DNA of 64,000 bases, from positions 111,728 through 175,727 of the forward strand of contig PLJH01000032.1 in NCBI GenBank assembly GCA_003139615.1, written 5' to 3'. The first letter of the stretch is position 1, and the number at the start of each line of letters is the position of its first letter. Shown piece after piece: positions 16,597-24,860 of this stretch. The DNA comes from Alphaproteobacteria bacterium (GTDB lineage: Bacteria; Pseudomonadota; Alphaproteobacteria; Micropepsales; Micropepsaceae). The notes beneath the pieces were generated by a model. That model saw only the letters and a list, made by a program, of their open reading frames with translations, was not told the DNA's origin and did not search any database. The translations under genes were made by a program, and so were the position numbers.

Positions 16597-17235
16597 TCAC
16601 TGCCCCGTTAAGCGGAAGGGAACGCTTGCTTTCCAAGGCACTTCAATCGGTTCACCATTTTGTACTGCCGGCTTGTAGTGCCAACTCCCTGCACAGTTGA
16701 CCGCAGCTTGATCCAACGATTCGTGGCCGCTCGATTCCGCCACCGAAATATCCGTCACAGAACCGTCGGTCATAATTTTGAATGCAAGCACGACCGTCCC
16801 TTCTTGGCCCAGACGGATCGCGATCGCAGGATAGGCGTGCTGGCACTCGTGCGCCTTTCCGATCGAAGCCGGCGCCGTAATGCCGGCAGGTTTCGCCACC
16901 GGCGGCGGCGTCGCCACAACCGATTGGGTTGTGATCGTATTGGTGACCGGCGCGTCAGACTGAATGGTGATGTCCGGCGGCGGCACGAATGGCGGCGGCG
17001 GCTTGACCATGTCCGGCGGCGGCGGCGGCGGCAGCTTCACCACGGGCGGCGGCGCCTCTTCGACCTTCGCCATCAATTCCGACGGAAGCTTCTGCATCAT
17101 CTGCTGAGCGAGACCGGTGATCAAAGCCCAGATAACGATAACGTGGATCGCGACGACGACGACAACGCCCAGAGCGCGCCTGGGTGACGCCTGAACGGCC
17201 GACGACCGAACGAGAGTGTGTAGGGGCTGTTCCAT
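16597..17235 (-). CDS. tonB: TonB energy transducer
   Basis: The 212-residue protein carries an N-terminal membrane helix (about 22-44), a Pro-rich periplasmic spacer (about 60-105 with PPPPPPDMVKPPPP) and a C-terminal TonB domain (about 120-212) with the conserved YPAIAIRLGQEG, then GSVTDISV. It links the ExbBD motor to outer-membrane receptors such as the BtuB-type receptor at 18095 and the receptor at 35560. It is the first gene of its operon. The next 530 bases upstream contain no gene and should hold its promoter. Confidence 0.9.
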   Translation of the reverse strand: MEQPLHTLVRSSAVQASPRRALGVVVVVAIHVIVIWALITGLAQQMMQKLPSELMAKVEEAPPPVVKLPPPPPPDMVKPPPPFVPPPDITIQSDAPVTNTITTQSVVATPPPVAKPAGITAPASIGKAHECQHAYPAIAIRLGQEGTVVLAFKIMTDGSVTDISVAESSGHESLDQAAVNCAGSWHYKPAVQNGEPIEVPWKASVPFRLTGQ

Positions 17236-17775
17236 GGCTTCAGATTAACCGGACAAAGTTGGACCGGGCACTAATGCTCCGGCCATAATGATGGCTGAAC
17301 AGGTTCACGCGTCCCCTCCCCGGCACCGCGGTAGCGGCGCGCGTCTGCGGCCCCTCTTTCCGTATATCGTAATCATCGTTCTGCGCACGGTCCAGCTTTT
17401 CGATTGGTAAACGGCCGGAACGCGAAAAGGTGGCTTTGTCGCAGTCGGGGGTGATGGCATCATGCGATCCGGCACAGAGCGGTTCCAATCGGCAGAAGCT
17501 TGATTCGACACTGCAAACGGCAAGCAGCGACAGGACTTGGCGCCGGGCCGACACGCATCGCAAAAAGCTCGTAAAGGCTTCATTTCCAAGCACCTACAGG
17601 GTTGCGGCGAATCGGCCCACCCGGGATTCTCAACAACTTATCAGCGTGCCCTCGCGGCCTGGCGCAATCATGAGCGCGCCTATGTCGCGAATGCCCCGAC
17701 GGACATATTTCAACAGTGACGGTCGGCAGAGTGTACGAATGTTGACCCCCACTGCGTCCATCCATTAGCGTTCAA
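17236..17775. other. intergenic region between tonB and the cobalamin riboswitch
   Basis: No gene is visible on either strand; the open frames are short and have no family resemblance or ribosome binding site. It should contain the divergent promoters for the tonB operon and the riboswitch-btuB transcript. I could not identify convincing -35/-10 pairs by eye. Confidence 0.5.
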
Positions 17776-17939
17776 TTTGACGCGAGGTTCCCGGAAGGGA
17801 TTCAAGGGAACGCGGTGTGACGCCGCGGCTGCCCCCGCAACTGTGACCGGATAGCGGTCGTCCAGAATGCCACTGAGGCTGAAAAGCCTGCGGGAAGGCG
17901 GGCGACAGCGATGACCCGGGAGCCAGGAGACCTGCCCCG
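17776..17939 (+). promoter_or_regulatory. cobalamin (AdoCbl) riboswitch aptamer
   Basis: The conserved blocks appear in order: GGGAACGCGGTGTGAC with GCCGCGGCTGCCCCCGCAACTGT (about 17807-17842), a CCACTG element (about 17870), GCGGGAAGGCGGGC (about 17890-17903), GATGACCCGGGAGCCAGGAGACCTGCC (about 17910-17936). The B12-box (AGCCAGGAGACCTGCC) is intact. It lies 155 bases ahead of a TonB-dependent receptor, so cobalamin should repress the receptor. Confidence 0.92.
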
Positions 17940-18094
17940 TGTCGTCGTCCTGCTGCCGGCCGGGGTGCGTCGGGAGCTGCGGTCGACCGCGCGACGACAA
18001 ATTGGAGTCGTCGTCGCGGGGAATTCCAGTGCGTTCTTTTCTTTCAATGAATTCGTCGCGTCTCGGCTCCTGGAACCCAAGCCAGGAGAATCGC
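17940..18094 (+). promoter_or_regulatory. riboswitch expression platform with Shine-Dalgarno-sequestering hairpin
   Basis: Just before the receptor start, CTCCTGG (18067-18073) can pair with CCAGGAG (18082-18088), burying the AGGAGA ribosome binding site of the ATG at 18095. Upstream, CGACGACA (17992-17999) can pair with TGTCGTCG (17940-17947) next to the aptamer, or in the form CGCGACGAC (17990-17998) with GTCGTCGCG (18010-18018). These two pairings exclude each other, which suits ligand-dependent switching. No T-run is present, so translational control is more likely than termination. Confidence 0.65.
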
Positions 18095-19996
18095 ATGAAT
18101 ATGTCATTTGCCGCTTTTTGCGGCAGCCTTGTCGTTTCCAATCTTCTTGTCGCGAATGCCGTCGCTCAGACAACAAATTCGGACACTGAGACTGTCGTCG
18201 TCACCGCCACGCGAACGCCAACGCCCGAGGCGCAGGTCGCCAGCAGCATCACAGTCGTAACGGCTGCCGATATTGCAGCGAAGCAGGCCCAAACACTGCC
18301 CGATGCCCTTCAGGACGTGCCGGGCCTGAATGTTGTCCAATCGGGTGGGCCGGGGGAACAGACCTCCATATTCATGCGCGGAACGGATTCCAATCACGTC
18401 AAGGTGTTGGTCGACGGCATCGATGTGGGCGATCCCTCGAGCCCCAACGGCGCATTCGACTTCGGCCAGTTCCTGACACCCGACATCGAGCGAATTGAGA
18501 TTCTACGCGGCCCCCAAAGCGGTCTCTATGGATCGGACGCCATCGGCGGCGTCATCAACATCATCACCAAAAGCGGCTCGGGACCGGCGCAATTCACCGC
18601 CGATGTCGAAGGCGGGTCATTCGACACGTTCAATCAGTCGGGAAGCGTGAGCGGCTCGACGGGCCCGTTCCACTACGCGGCAGATATCGAGCATTTCCAT
18701 GCCGGCGCGACGCCCGTCACGCCGCTCGATCTTCTGACACCGGGAGAGGCGCCTCTCGACGACTCTTACAACAACGTCACCGGCTCGACGAAGCTCGGCT
18801 ACGACGTCACCGACAATTTCGATCTGGGCCTTGTGGCGCGCTACACGAATACGCAGCTCTTGTTTACCGGCGACAATTACAACGTATTTCCCTTTACCGG
18901 AGTGCCCGACAGCTCGCACGATCAGACCGACACGCTGCAATATTATTCGCGCGCGACCGGACACCTCGTCCTGTTCGACGGCTTTTTCGAGCAGACCGTG
19001 GGGCTGGCCTATAGCAGCATCTCCTCCACCGATTTCAGTCCGGACGGTCCCACGAGCTACTATTCCGGCGATCGCGTGAAGCTCGACTGGCAGGGAAATC
19101 TCAGATTCTCGAATGACGAGATCCTTGTCCTCGGCGCAGAATACGGCCGAGACGAAATACGGCTCCCCGTCTCGGCCGAGACGACAACCGATTCCGGGTA
19201 TGCGGAGCTGCAATCGGCGTTCGGCGGCAATTTCTTCAATACCATCAGCATCCGGTATGACGACAACGACCAGTTCGGCAGCGCGGTCACATGGCGCGTG
19301 GCGCCGGCATTTCTGATCGCAGCCACGGGCACGAAGCTCAAAGCCAGTATCGGAACCGGGTTCAAGGCACCGACGCTCAGCCAGATGTTCGAGAACTTCC
19401 CGTCTTTCGGCTTTTTCGGGGACCCCAGTCTGCGGCCGGAGACAAGCCTCGGATATGATTTCGGGTTCGAGCAGTCGCTTTGGGGGGACAAGGTCCAGTT
19501 CGGCGCCACTTATTTCCGCAACAACATCAAGAATCTGATCGACGACAATTCGACCTTCACCTCTTATGCCAATGTCGGGCGCGCGGAAACAGACGGCGTG
19601 GAGAGCTATGTTTCCTATCAACCGATCGAGACGCTCACATTGCGCGCCGACTACACATTCACCGAGGCGAATGACGAGATTCTCGACCAGGAACTTCTGC
19701 GCCGGCCGAAAAACAAGGTGAGCGTCGATGCCAAATGGCAGGCAACAAGGGATCTCTCATTCGATGCCAGCCTGCTTTATGTCGGTCCGTGGCTCGACGT
19801 GCCGCGCGATTCGGCGATTCTTGAGGAGACGGCGCCCGGCTACACAACCGCAAACATCGCTGCCAGTTACGATCTCACCGACCAGTTCACGCTCTATGGA
19901 CGCGTCGACAATATTTTCGACGATCATTCTCAGGACCCGATCGGGTTTCTGCGCCCCAGCCGCGGCTTCTATGCGGGGATTAAGGCGAGGATTTGA
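18095..19996 (+). CDS. btuB: BtuB-type TonB-dependent outer-membrane receptor for cobalamin
   Basis: The 633-residue protein has a signal peptide (about 1-24, ending VAQ) and a TonB-box-like segment (TETVVVTATRTP, about 30-41). A plug domain to about residue 165 includes SGGPGEQTSIFMRGTDSNHVKVLVDG-type sequence and GPQSGLYGSDAIGGVINI. The rest is a 22-strand beta-barrel region ending in a C-terminal aromatic/basic residue pattern (FYAGIKARI). The upstream cobalamin riboswitch identifies the substrate class. The start at 18095 follows AGGAGA; the longer open frame would run into the riboswitch leader. TonB, ExbB and ExbD are encoded next door, divergently. Confidence 0.9.
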   Translation: MNMSFAAFCGSLVVSNLLVANAVAQTTNSDTETVVVTATRTPTPEAQVASSITVVTAADIAAKQAQTLPDALQDVPGLNVVQSGGPGEQTSIFMRGTDSNHVKVLVDGIDVGDPSSPNGAFDFGQFLTPDIERIEILRGPQSGLYGSDAIGGVINIITKSGSGPAQFTADVEGGSFDTFNQSGSVSGSTGPFHYAADIEHFHAGATPVTPLDLLTPGEAPLDDSYNNVTGSTKLGYDVTDNFDLGLVARYTNTQLLFTGDNYNVFPFTGVPDSSHDQTDTLQYYSRATGHLVLFDGFFEQTVGLAYSSISSTDFSPDGPTSYYSGDRVKLDWQGNLRFSNDEILVLGAEYGRDEIRLPVSAETTTDSGYAELQSAFGGNFFNTISIRYDDNDQFGSAVTWRVAPAFLIAATGTKLKASIGTGFKAPTLSQMFENFPSFGFFGDPSLRPETSLGYDFGFEQSLWGDKVQFGATYFRNNIKNLIDDNSTFTSYANVGRAETDGVESYVSYQPIETLTLRADYTFTEANDEILDQELLRRPKNKVSVDAKWQATRDLSFDASLLYVGPWLDVPRDSAILEETAPGYTTANIAASYDLTDQFTLYGRVDNIFDDHSQDPIGFLRPSRGFYAGIKARI

Positions 19997-20005
19997 TCGG
20001 TTCCA

Positions 20006-20839
20006 TCAGCCCGCGAGGACCGTTGCGCGCGTCGCAGCGCCTCGCGGCCTGACGAAGAAGCCTCGCGGGGCGTCGGAAACGGCAACGAACGCGTCGGCGC
20101 TTTCCGTAGCGCCCAGCACAAGCGTTCCGTCGGGAGTGAGTATGTCCGCCAGTTTGGCGAAAATCATTGTCCTGGACGGACCATCGAAATAGAGCAGAAC
20201 ATTGCGGCAGAAGACGAGATCGATTTCACCGAGCCAGCCGAAATCGTCGAGCAAATTGAAAGTGCGGAAGCTCACCATGCGACGCAGCCTGTCGCTCACG
20301 CGCCATTGATTGCCTTCCTGCGTGAAATTCTTGAGCAACGACTGGATCGGCAGTCCGCGCTGCACTTCGAACTGCGAATAAACCCCGTCTTTCGCGCGCG
20401 CGATGGCGGCGGCACTCAGATCGGTTGCGATCAGGTCGATCCTCCAATCGAAGCCGGCGAGATTCGCCTCGTCCAGAATCATGGCCAGCGAGTAGGCCTC
20501 CTGCCCCGTGGAAACCGCCGCACACCAGATGCGCAATCGACGAGCGGACGCACGCGAAGTCGTCATGGCCGGCAGGACCACATTGCGGAAATGAATGAAC
20601 GGATCGCGATCGCGGAAAAACGATGTCTCGTTCGTCGTCATCGCTTCCGTCACGGCCTGGGCAATTTCCTCGCGCGGATGCGGAAACTCGGCCAGAAGCG
20701 CAGCGACCCCTTTAAAGCCGAAAAGATGCGCGACGGGAGCGAGACGGCTGTTCGCCAATTGTATCTTGTCCGGCGTGAGCACGAGGCCCGAGCGTCGGCG
20801 CAGCATGTCGGCGAGATTGGCGAATGCGTCGGGAGTCAC
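20006..20839 (-). CDS. cheR: CheR-type chemotaxis protein methyltransferase
   Basis: This protein methylates glutamates of chemoreceptors using S-adenosylmethionine. The 277 residues include the N-terminal helical CheR_N domain (about 1-65) and a SAM-binding domain with RIWCAAVSTGQEAYSLAM (about residues 100-118) and FCRNVLLYFD (about 212-221). The usual GCSTGEEPYS motif is here AAVSTGQEAYS. It is encoded right behind cheY on the same strand, 18 bases apart. No receptor, cheA or cheW gene is in the window, so the pathway it serves is not determined. Confidence 0.88.
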   Translation of the reverse strand: MTPDAFANLADMLRRRSGLVLTPDKIQLANSRLAPVAHLFGFKGVAALLAEFPHPREEIAQAVTEAMTTNETSFFRDRDPFIHFRNVVLPAMTTSRASARRLRIWCAAVSTGQEAYSLAMILDEANLAGFDWRIDLIATDLSAAAIARAKDGVYSQFEVQRGLPIQSLLKNFTQEGNQWRVSDRLRRMVSFRTFNLLDDFGWLGEIDLVFCRNVLLYFDGPSRTMIFAKLADILTPDGTLVLGATESADAFVAVSDAPRGFFVRPRGAATRATVLAG

Positions 20840-20857
20840 GAAACGTCTCCGCGATTC

Positions 20858-21235
20858 TCAGAGAAGACCGACTTGCGCGAGTTTCGCTTCGAGGATTTCG
20901 CGGTCGAACGGTTTCATGATGTATTCGTTGGCGCCCGCGTTCAGCGCCTCGGTAATATGTCCGACGTCGTTTTCGGTCGTGCAGAACACGACGATGGGGG
21001 CTGTCCCGTCGTTCTGGCGGCGCAGTGTTCGCAGGAATTCGATTCCGGTCATGTTGGGCATCTGCCAGTCGAGCAGAATCACATCGGGCATCTTGTTGCG
21101 GCAGGCATCGAGCGCGGCCGCGCCGTCTTCGGCCTCTTCCGTCGCGAATTGCAGCGACTCCAGAATCCGGCACGCAACTTTGCGAATTACGCGGCTGTCG
21201 TCGACGACAAGACAATGCTTCACAGGCGCCTCCAT
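20858..21235 (-). CDS. cheY: CheY-like single-domain response regulator
   Basis: The 125-residue receiver domain has the acidic pair D12-D13, the phosphoacceptor D56 (LLDWQMP), the conserved Thr/Ser position in FCTTEND and the Lys in KPFDRE (about 109). It has no output domain, as in CheY. It lies between chpT and cheR on the same strand, 18 bases before cheR. It could serve motility or act as a phosphate sink in another relay; the context does not decide. Confidence 0.88.
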   Translation of the reverse strand: MEAPVKHCLVVDDSRVIRKVACRILESLQFATEEAEDGAAALDACRNKMPDVILLDWQMPNMTGIEFLRTLRRQNDGTAPIVVFCTTENDVGHITEALNAGANEYIMKPFDREILEAKLAQVGLL

Positions 21236-21305
21236 CGGGCGGACCCAATTTCAAAAACAGAGGGAGAGGCTAAGCCCCGATGGTAAACGCGCGGTGAAGT
21301 TCGCG

Positions 21306-21944
21306 TCAGCCGGCGACGAGCTCGACCGTGCCGTCTCGCGCCGTCAGCGTGAGACCGGCATTCAATGTGCGCGCGAGCTTGTAGGTCAGGAAGGCCTGGA
21401 TGCTGCGGCCGTCGAGCGGATAGACGGGTTCTCCGCGTGCGGCCTTTTCCACTTCGTCGAGAATGCGGGCGTTCTGTCCGGTGGCGCGCACCGTGAATCC
21501 CGGCGCTGCGGGATCCGACGATGTTTCGACCGTGATGTGTCCGCCGCGCGGGAGGCTGTCGGACGCAAGCAATGTCGCGTTCATCAAAAGCTTCGCCCAA
21601 TCCTTCGGCCAGTTGAGGCTTCCGGCCTGCCAATCGACCTTCACTTTGCCGCCCCTGACGAGGCCCTGAACGGTACGGCCGATCTCGTTCAGGTCCAATT
21701 CCGCGCCCGCAGACCCGGCAGCGCCAAAGGCGATTCGGGCAAATTGCAACCGCGCTGTCGCCTGTTCGGCACTCGACGTCACGAGCTTCAGGGCGTCCGC
21801 CCGCATGGTGGCATCGCGTTCGTCTTCGAGCACTTCAAGGCCGTTGACCACAGCACCCACCGGGCTCACAAGGTCATGACAGACGCGTGACACCAACAGC
21901 GCCGCAAATTCGAGCTCGCCCATGGGTTTATCCGTTTCGGACAT
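21306..21944 (-). CDS. chpT: ChpT-like histidine phosphotransferase
   Basis: In alphaproteobacteria ChpT relays phosphate from CckA to the cell-cycle regulator CtrA and to CpdR. The 212-residue protein shows the phospho-accepting His23 in VCHDLVSPVGAVVNGLE and a degenerate GHKL-like C-terminal domain without obvious ATP-binding boxes, which is the ChpT architecture (DUF2328). The start at 21944 is an ATG. The divergent 55-bp region to the DUF3553 gene carries a perfect CtrA box. Confidence 0.85.
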   Translation of the reverse strand: MSETDKPMGELEFAALLVSRVCHDLVSPVGAVVNGLEVLEDERDATMRADALKLVTSSAEQATARLQFARIAFGAAGSAGAELDLNEIGRTVQGLVRGGKVKVDWQAGSLNWPKDWAKLLMNATLLASDSLPRGGHITVETSSDPAAPGFTVRATGQNARILDEVEKAARGEPVYPLDGRSIQAFLTYKLARTLNAGLTLTARDGTVELVAG

Positions 21945-21983
21945 AAATTATGGTTTCCGTTTGCTGACTCTGCGGTCCGTGGC

Positions 21984-21998
21984 TTAAGGAAAGCTTAA
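21984..21998. promoter_or_regulatory. CtrA-type binding box TTAA-N7-TTAA
   Basis: TTAAGGAAAGCTTAA at 21984-21998 matches the CtrA consensus TTAA-N7-TTAA exactly. It lies 40 bases upstream of the chpT start codon and directly abuts the start of the divergent DUF3553 gene at 22000, overlapping its ribosome binding region. By established knowledge CtrA activates or represses from such boxes near the -35 region. The chance of such a box occurring at random in 64 kb is not negligible, but its position next to chpT is suggestive. Confidence 0.6.
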
Positions 21999-21999
21999 G

Positions 22000-22188
22000 A
22001 TGTCCGCAAGCCTCGCGCCGGGACAATGGGTGCGCCTGACTGCGGCGCCGGAATGGGGCCTCGGTCAAGTACAATCGGTGGCAGGCGTTCGCGTGACCGT
22101 CAATTTCGAACATGCCGGCAAACGGCTCATTCAGGCCGATGTCGCAAAGCTGGAAACCGTCGATCCGGCCCCGGAGAACACCCGATGA
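22000..22188 (+). CDS. DUF3553 small protein
   Basis: The 62-residue protein looks like a single small beta-barrel with the DUF3553 pattern (PGQWVRLTAAPEWGLGQVQS, then VTVNFEHAGKR). Such SH3/KOW-like domains are also found at the end of UvrD/PcrA-type helicases, where they contact other proteins. A stand-alone form has no known role. Its stop overlaps the start of cysQ (ATGA at 22185). The CtrA-type box ends one base before its start codon. Confidence 0.75.
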   Translation: MSASLAPGQWVRLTAAPEWGLGQVQSVAGVRVTVNFEHAGKRLIQADVAKLETVDPAPENTR

Positions 22189-22991
22189 CTGCCAAACCGT
22201 CTCATGGCCTCACTGCGCTGGCAGGCATCGCCTGGCAGGCAGGCGAAATCATCCTCGGACATTATGCCGATGACGCCATCCAGGCGCGCCGCAAGGCCGA
22301 TCAATCGCCGGTCACCGCGGCGGACGAAGATGCCGAAGCGTACATTCTTGCGCAGCTTTCAAAGCTCGCGCCCGGCGTGCCCGCGATTGCCGAAGAGGAG
22401 ACTGCGGCGGGTCGCGTGCAGCAAATCTCGGATCATTTTTTCCTCGTCGATCCGCTCGACGGAACAAAAGAGTTTCTGAACCGCAACGGCGAATTCACCG
22501 TCAATATCGCGGAAATCAAGGGCGGCGTACCGGTGCGGGGCGTGGTGTTCGCGCCCGCGAAGGAGCGCCTGTTCATGGGCGAGCTCGAGACCGGCGCCTA
22601 TGAACTCGGCACGAAGCCGGGCGTGGCGCCGGATTTCTCGCAGGCGCGCGCGATCAAGGCGTGCAAACCCGGCGCCGATGGATTGATCGCTGTGGCAAGC
22701 CGTTCGCATCGCGATGCCAAGACCGAGGAATATCTCGCGGCCTATCCGGTGAAGGATTTCGTCGCGGCCGGCTCGTCGCTCAAATTTTGCCTGGTCGCTG
22801 CCGGTGAAGCCGATATCTATCCGCGCCATGGCCGCACGATGGAATGGGATACGGCAGCGGGTCACGCGGTGCTTGCAGCTGCGGGCGGCAGCGTGACGAC
22901 GATCGACGGCAAGCCTTTTGTCTACGGCAAAGCCGACGAAAAATTCGCCAATCCCTATTTTGTGGCGCGGGGCCTGGACGAAAAAAACTGA
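22185..22991 (+). CDS. cysQ: 3'(2'),5'-bisphosphate nucleotidase CysQ
   Basis: This enzyme dephosphorylates 3'-phosphoadenosine 5'-phosphate, the by-product of sulfate assimilation. The 268-residue protein has the inositol-monophosphatase-family metal sites: EE at about 70-71, DPLDGTKEF at 89-97 and the C-terminal WDTAAGHAVL. The PLDGTKEF form is typical of CysQ as opposed to inositol phosphatases. The start at 22185 overlaps the DUF3553 stop. An open frame from 22026 is out of register with the DUF3553 gene and is not the true start. Confidence 0.88.
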   Translation: MTAKPSHGLTALAGIAWQAGEIILGHYADDAIQARRKADQSPVTAADEDAEAYILAQLSKLAPGVPAIAEEETAAGRVQQISDHFFLVDPLDGTKEFLNRNGEFTVNIAEIKGGVPVRGVVFAPAKERLFMGELETGAYELGTKPGVAPDFSQARAIKACKPGADGLIAVASRSHRDAKTEEYLAAYPVKDFVAAGSSLKFCLVAAGEADIYPRHGRTMEWDTAAGHAVLAAAGGSVTTIDGKPFVYGKADEKFANPYFVARGLDEKN

Positions 22992-23001
22992 ACTTGGGAA
23001 T

Positions 23002-23262
23002 TTAGAAATCCTTCCCCTTCCGGCTCGAATAAAAAAGCAGCGCCATCAAACCTGCGCCGACGCCGACGGTCGTGAGCACGCCGAGAATGAGAAAAACCCA
23101 ACCCAAAGGCGAAAGCCCGACGTTGGGAACCTCGCCCCAGGCGTGAACCGCATACCAGAGCGCTGCCGCGAGAAGACCGACCAGAATGACGATTGCAATC
23201 CATCCGGCCGTGCCGATCTTGCCTTCGGTTTCGTCGTCTTGGTGTCGTTGCTCGTTTGTCAT
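23002..23262 (-). CDS. small two-helix membrane protein
   Basis: I do not recognise a family. The 86-residue protein begins with a charged N-terminus (MTNEQRHQDDETEG), followed by two hydrophobic helices (about 20-42 and 52-75) and a basic end (SSRKGKDF). It is convergent with cysQ and divergent from the DUF1134 gene. The ATG at 23262 is chosen because the longer frame to 23346 adds an unlikely basic region. Function unknown. Confidence 0.6.
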   Translation of the reverse strand: MTNEQRHQDDETEGKIGTAGWIAIVILVGLLAAALWYAVHAWGEVPNVGLSPLGWVFLILGVLTTVGVGAGLMALLFYSSRKGKDF

Positions 23263-23393
23263 GATTGCCTGCCCAGATTTGGTCACGATGCTGTGGCCGG
23301 ATGCCCCCAGTCTAGGCCTTTGCGGCGCGCAATGCTTGTGCCGCACGTGCTAGATTGATTCTCTCAGGCGGCAACTTCCGAGGAGCACGATTC

Positions 23394-23960
23394 ATGGTCT
23401 TTTCGCGTATGATTCCGGCAATGTTGGGCGCGCTCGCAATGCTGGCCATCACGGTCCAGCCCACGGCGGCCGACGACGACACCTACTCGCAGGACGAAAT
23501 CGTCCAGAATGCTGCCGGTTTCTTCGGAGCCACGACGGAAGCCGTCGCCAAGGTCGTGCAGCACGTCTTCTCGGAGCAAGGTTTGCCGGACGCCTATATC
23601 AAAGGCGACGAGGGATCCGGCGCGGTTGTCGTCGGGCTGCGCTACGGTTCCGGGTGGCTGATTCGCAAAGGCCATGAGCCCCTGAAAATCTATTGGCAGG
23701 GTCCAAGCGTCGGCTGGGATCTGGGCGGCAACGCGTCGAAGGTTTTCGTGCTGGTCTATAATCTCAAGCAGGAAGATCTGCTGTTCCAGAGGTTCCCGGG
23801 CGTCGAAGGCTCGATCTATGTCGTGGCCGGCATCGGCGTGAACTATCTGAAGTCGGGAAACATCACCGTAGCGCCGATGCGTACCGGCGTCGGCCTGCGG
23901 GCGGGCGTGAATGCGGGCTATCTGTCCTTCACCCGGGAGCACACACTCAATCCGTTTTGA
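23394..23960 (+). CDS. DUF1134 periplasmic protein
   Basis: The 188-residue protein has a signal peptide (cleavage near ATAADDD, about residue 26) and the DUF1134 sequence pattern: EIVQNAAGFFGATTEAVAKVV, WQGPSVGWDLGGNASKVFVLVYNL and GIGVNYL. DUF1134 is widespread in alphaproteobacteria and resembles the YSC84/SYLF lipid-binding domain; the lipid role is a family-level inference. The ATG at 23394 follows AGGAG. Single-gene unit. Confidence 0.85.
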   Translation: MVFSRMIPAMLGALAMLAITVQPTAADDDTYSQDEIVQNAAGFFGATTEAVAKVVQHVFSEQGLPDAYIKGDEGSGAVVVGLRYGSGWLIRKGHEPLKIYWQGPSVGWDLGGNASKVFVLVYNLKQEDLLFQRFPGVEGSIYVVAGIGVNYLKSGNITVAPMRTGVGLRAGVNAGYLSFTREHTLNPF

Positions 23961-23999
23961 GAGTGGCCGTTTTGAAGATGGCCGTTTTGAGGACGGCGA

Positions 24000-24803
24000 T
24001 TACCCCGCGAGCAATGTCATCGCTTCGGCATGCAGACGAGCATCGCCGGCGGCGAGCACTTGCCCGCCTGCCGAGCAATCTCCACCCTGCCAGTTCGTGA
24101 TGACGCCGCCCGCGCCTTCCACGACGGGGATGAGCGCCGCGACATCCCAACGATGGAATGTCGTCTCTACGATCAGATCGACAAAACCGAGAGCCAACGC
24201 GCCGAATATGTAACAATCGCCGCCCCACCGGGTCATGCGAACGGCGCGCTCCACGCGACGAAACGCGGGGCGCTCGCCTTCGCCATAGAACGCGTCGGGA
24301 TGCGTCGCACAGAGAATCGCATCCGCCATTTGCGTGCCGGTGCGGGTACGCAACGGCGTAACTGCACCGCCCGAGTGCAGTTCGGCGCGCCCATTGGCGC
24401 CGACAAATCGCTCTCCGAGAACGGGTTGGTCGATAATGCCCAGGATCGGTCGACTGTCTTTTTCCAGGGCGATCAAGCAGCCCCATTCGTGACGCCCGGC
24501 AATGAAGGTGCGCGTGCCGTCGACGGGATCGAGCACCCAGCGCAGTCCGTTCGTGCCCTTCTTTTCGCCGTGCTCCTCGCCCAGAATTCCGTCCTCGGGA
24601 CGTTCCCGGTCGATGATGGCGCGGATGGCGGTCTCCGCATTCTTGTCCGCCTCGGTGACGGGATCGAATACCGGCTTGCCGTCATGGATGGGGCGTTTGT
24701 CCGCCACATCGATACGCTGACGGAAATAAGGGCGTATGACCGCGCCGGCCGCGTCGGCGAGGCGATTTGCGAACGCGATTGTGGCGGAATCGACCTCGGT
24801 CAT
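24000..24803 (-). CDS. hisN: inositol-monophosphatase-family phosphatase, likely histidinol-phosphatase (HisN type)
   Basis: The 267-residue protein has the IMPase metal motifs GEE (75-77), DPVDGTRTF (92-100) and the C-terminal RWDVAALIPVVEGAGG. The combination with FDPVTEADKNAE and AGRHEWGCLIAL is typical of the HisN-type histidinol-phosphatases of actinobacteria and alphaproteobacteria, which perform the penultimate step of histidine synthesis. A role on another sugar or inositol phosphate cannot be excluded. The ATG at 24803 follows GGGAGA. Longer open frames overlap the divergent SDR gene and are rejected. Confidence 0.8.
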   Translation of the reverse strand: MTEVDSATIAFANRLADAAGAVIRPYFRQRIDVADKRPIHDGKPVFDPVTEADKNAETAIRAIIDRERPEDGILGEEHGEKKGTNGLRWVLDPVDGTRTFIAGRHEWGCLIALEKDSRPILGIIDQPVLGERFVGANGRAELHSGGAVTPLRTRTGTQMADAILCATHPDAFYGEGERPAFRRVERAVRMTRWGGDCYIFGALALGFVDLIVETTFHRWDVAALIPVVEGAGGVITNWQGGDCSAGGQVLAAGDARLHAEAMTLLAG

Positions 24804-24860
24804 GCTCGGTTCTCCCGTAAGGCGCGCTATATTGCATAGAGAGCGCCAGGAGGGCAGTCC

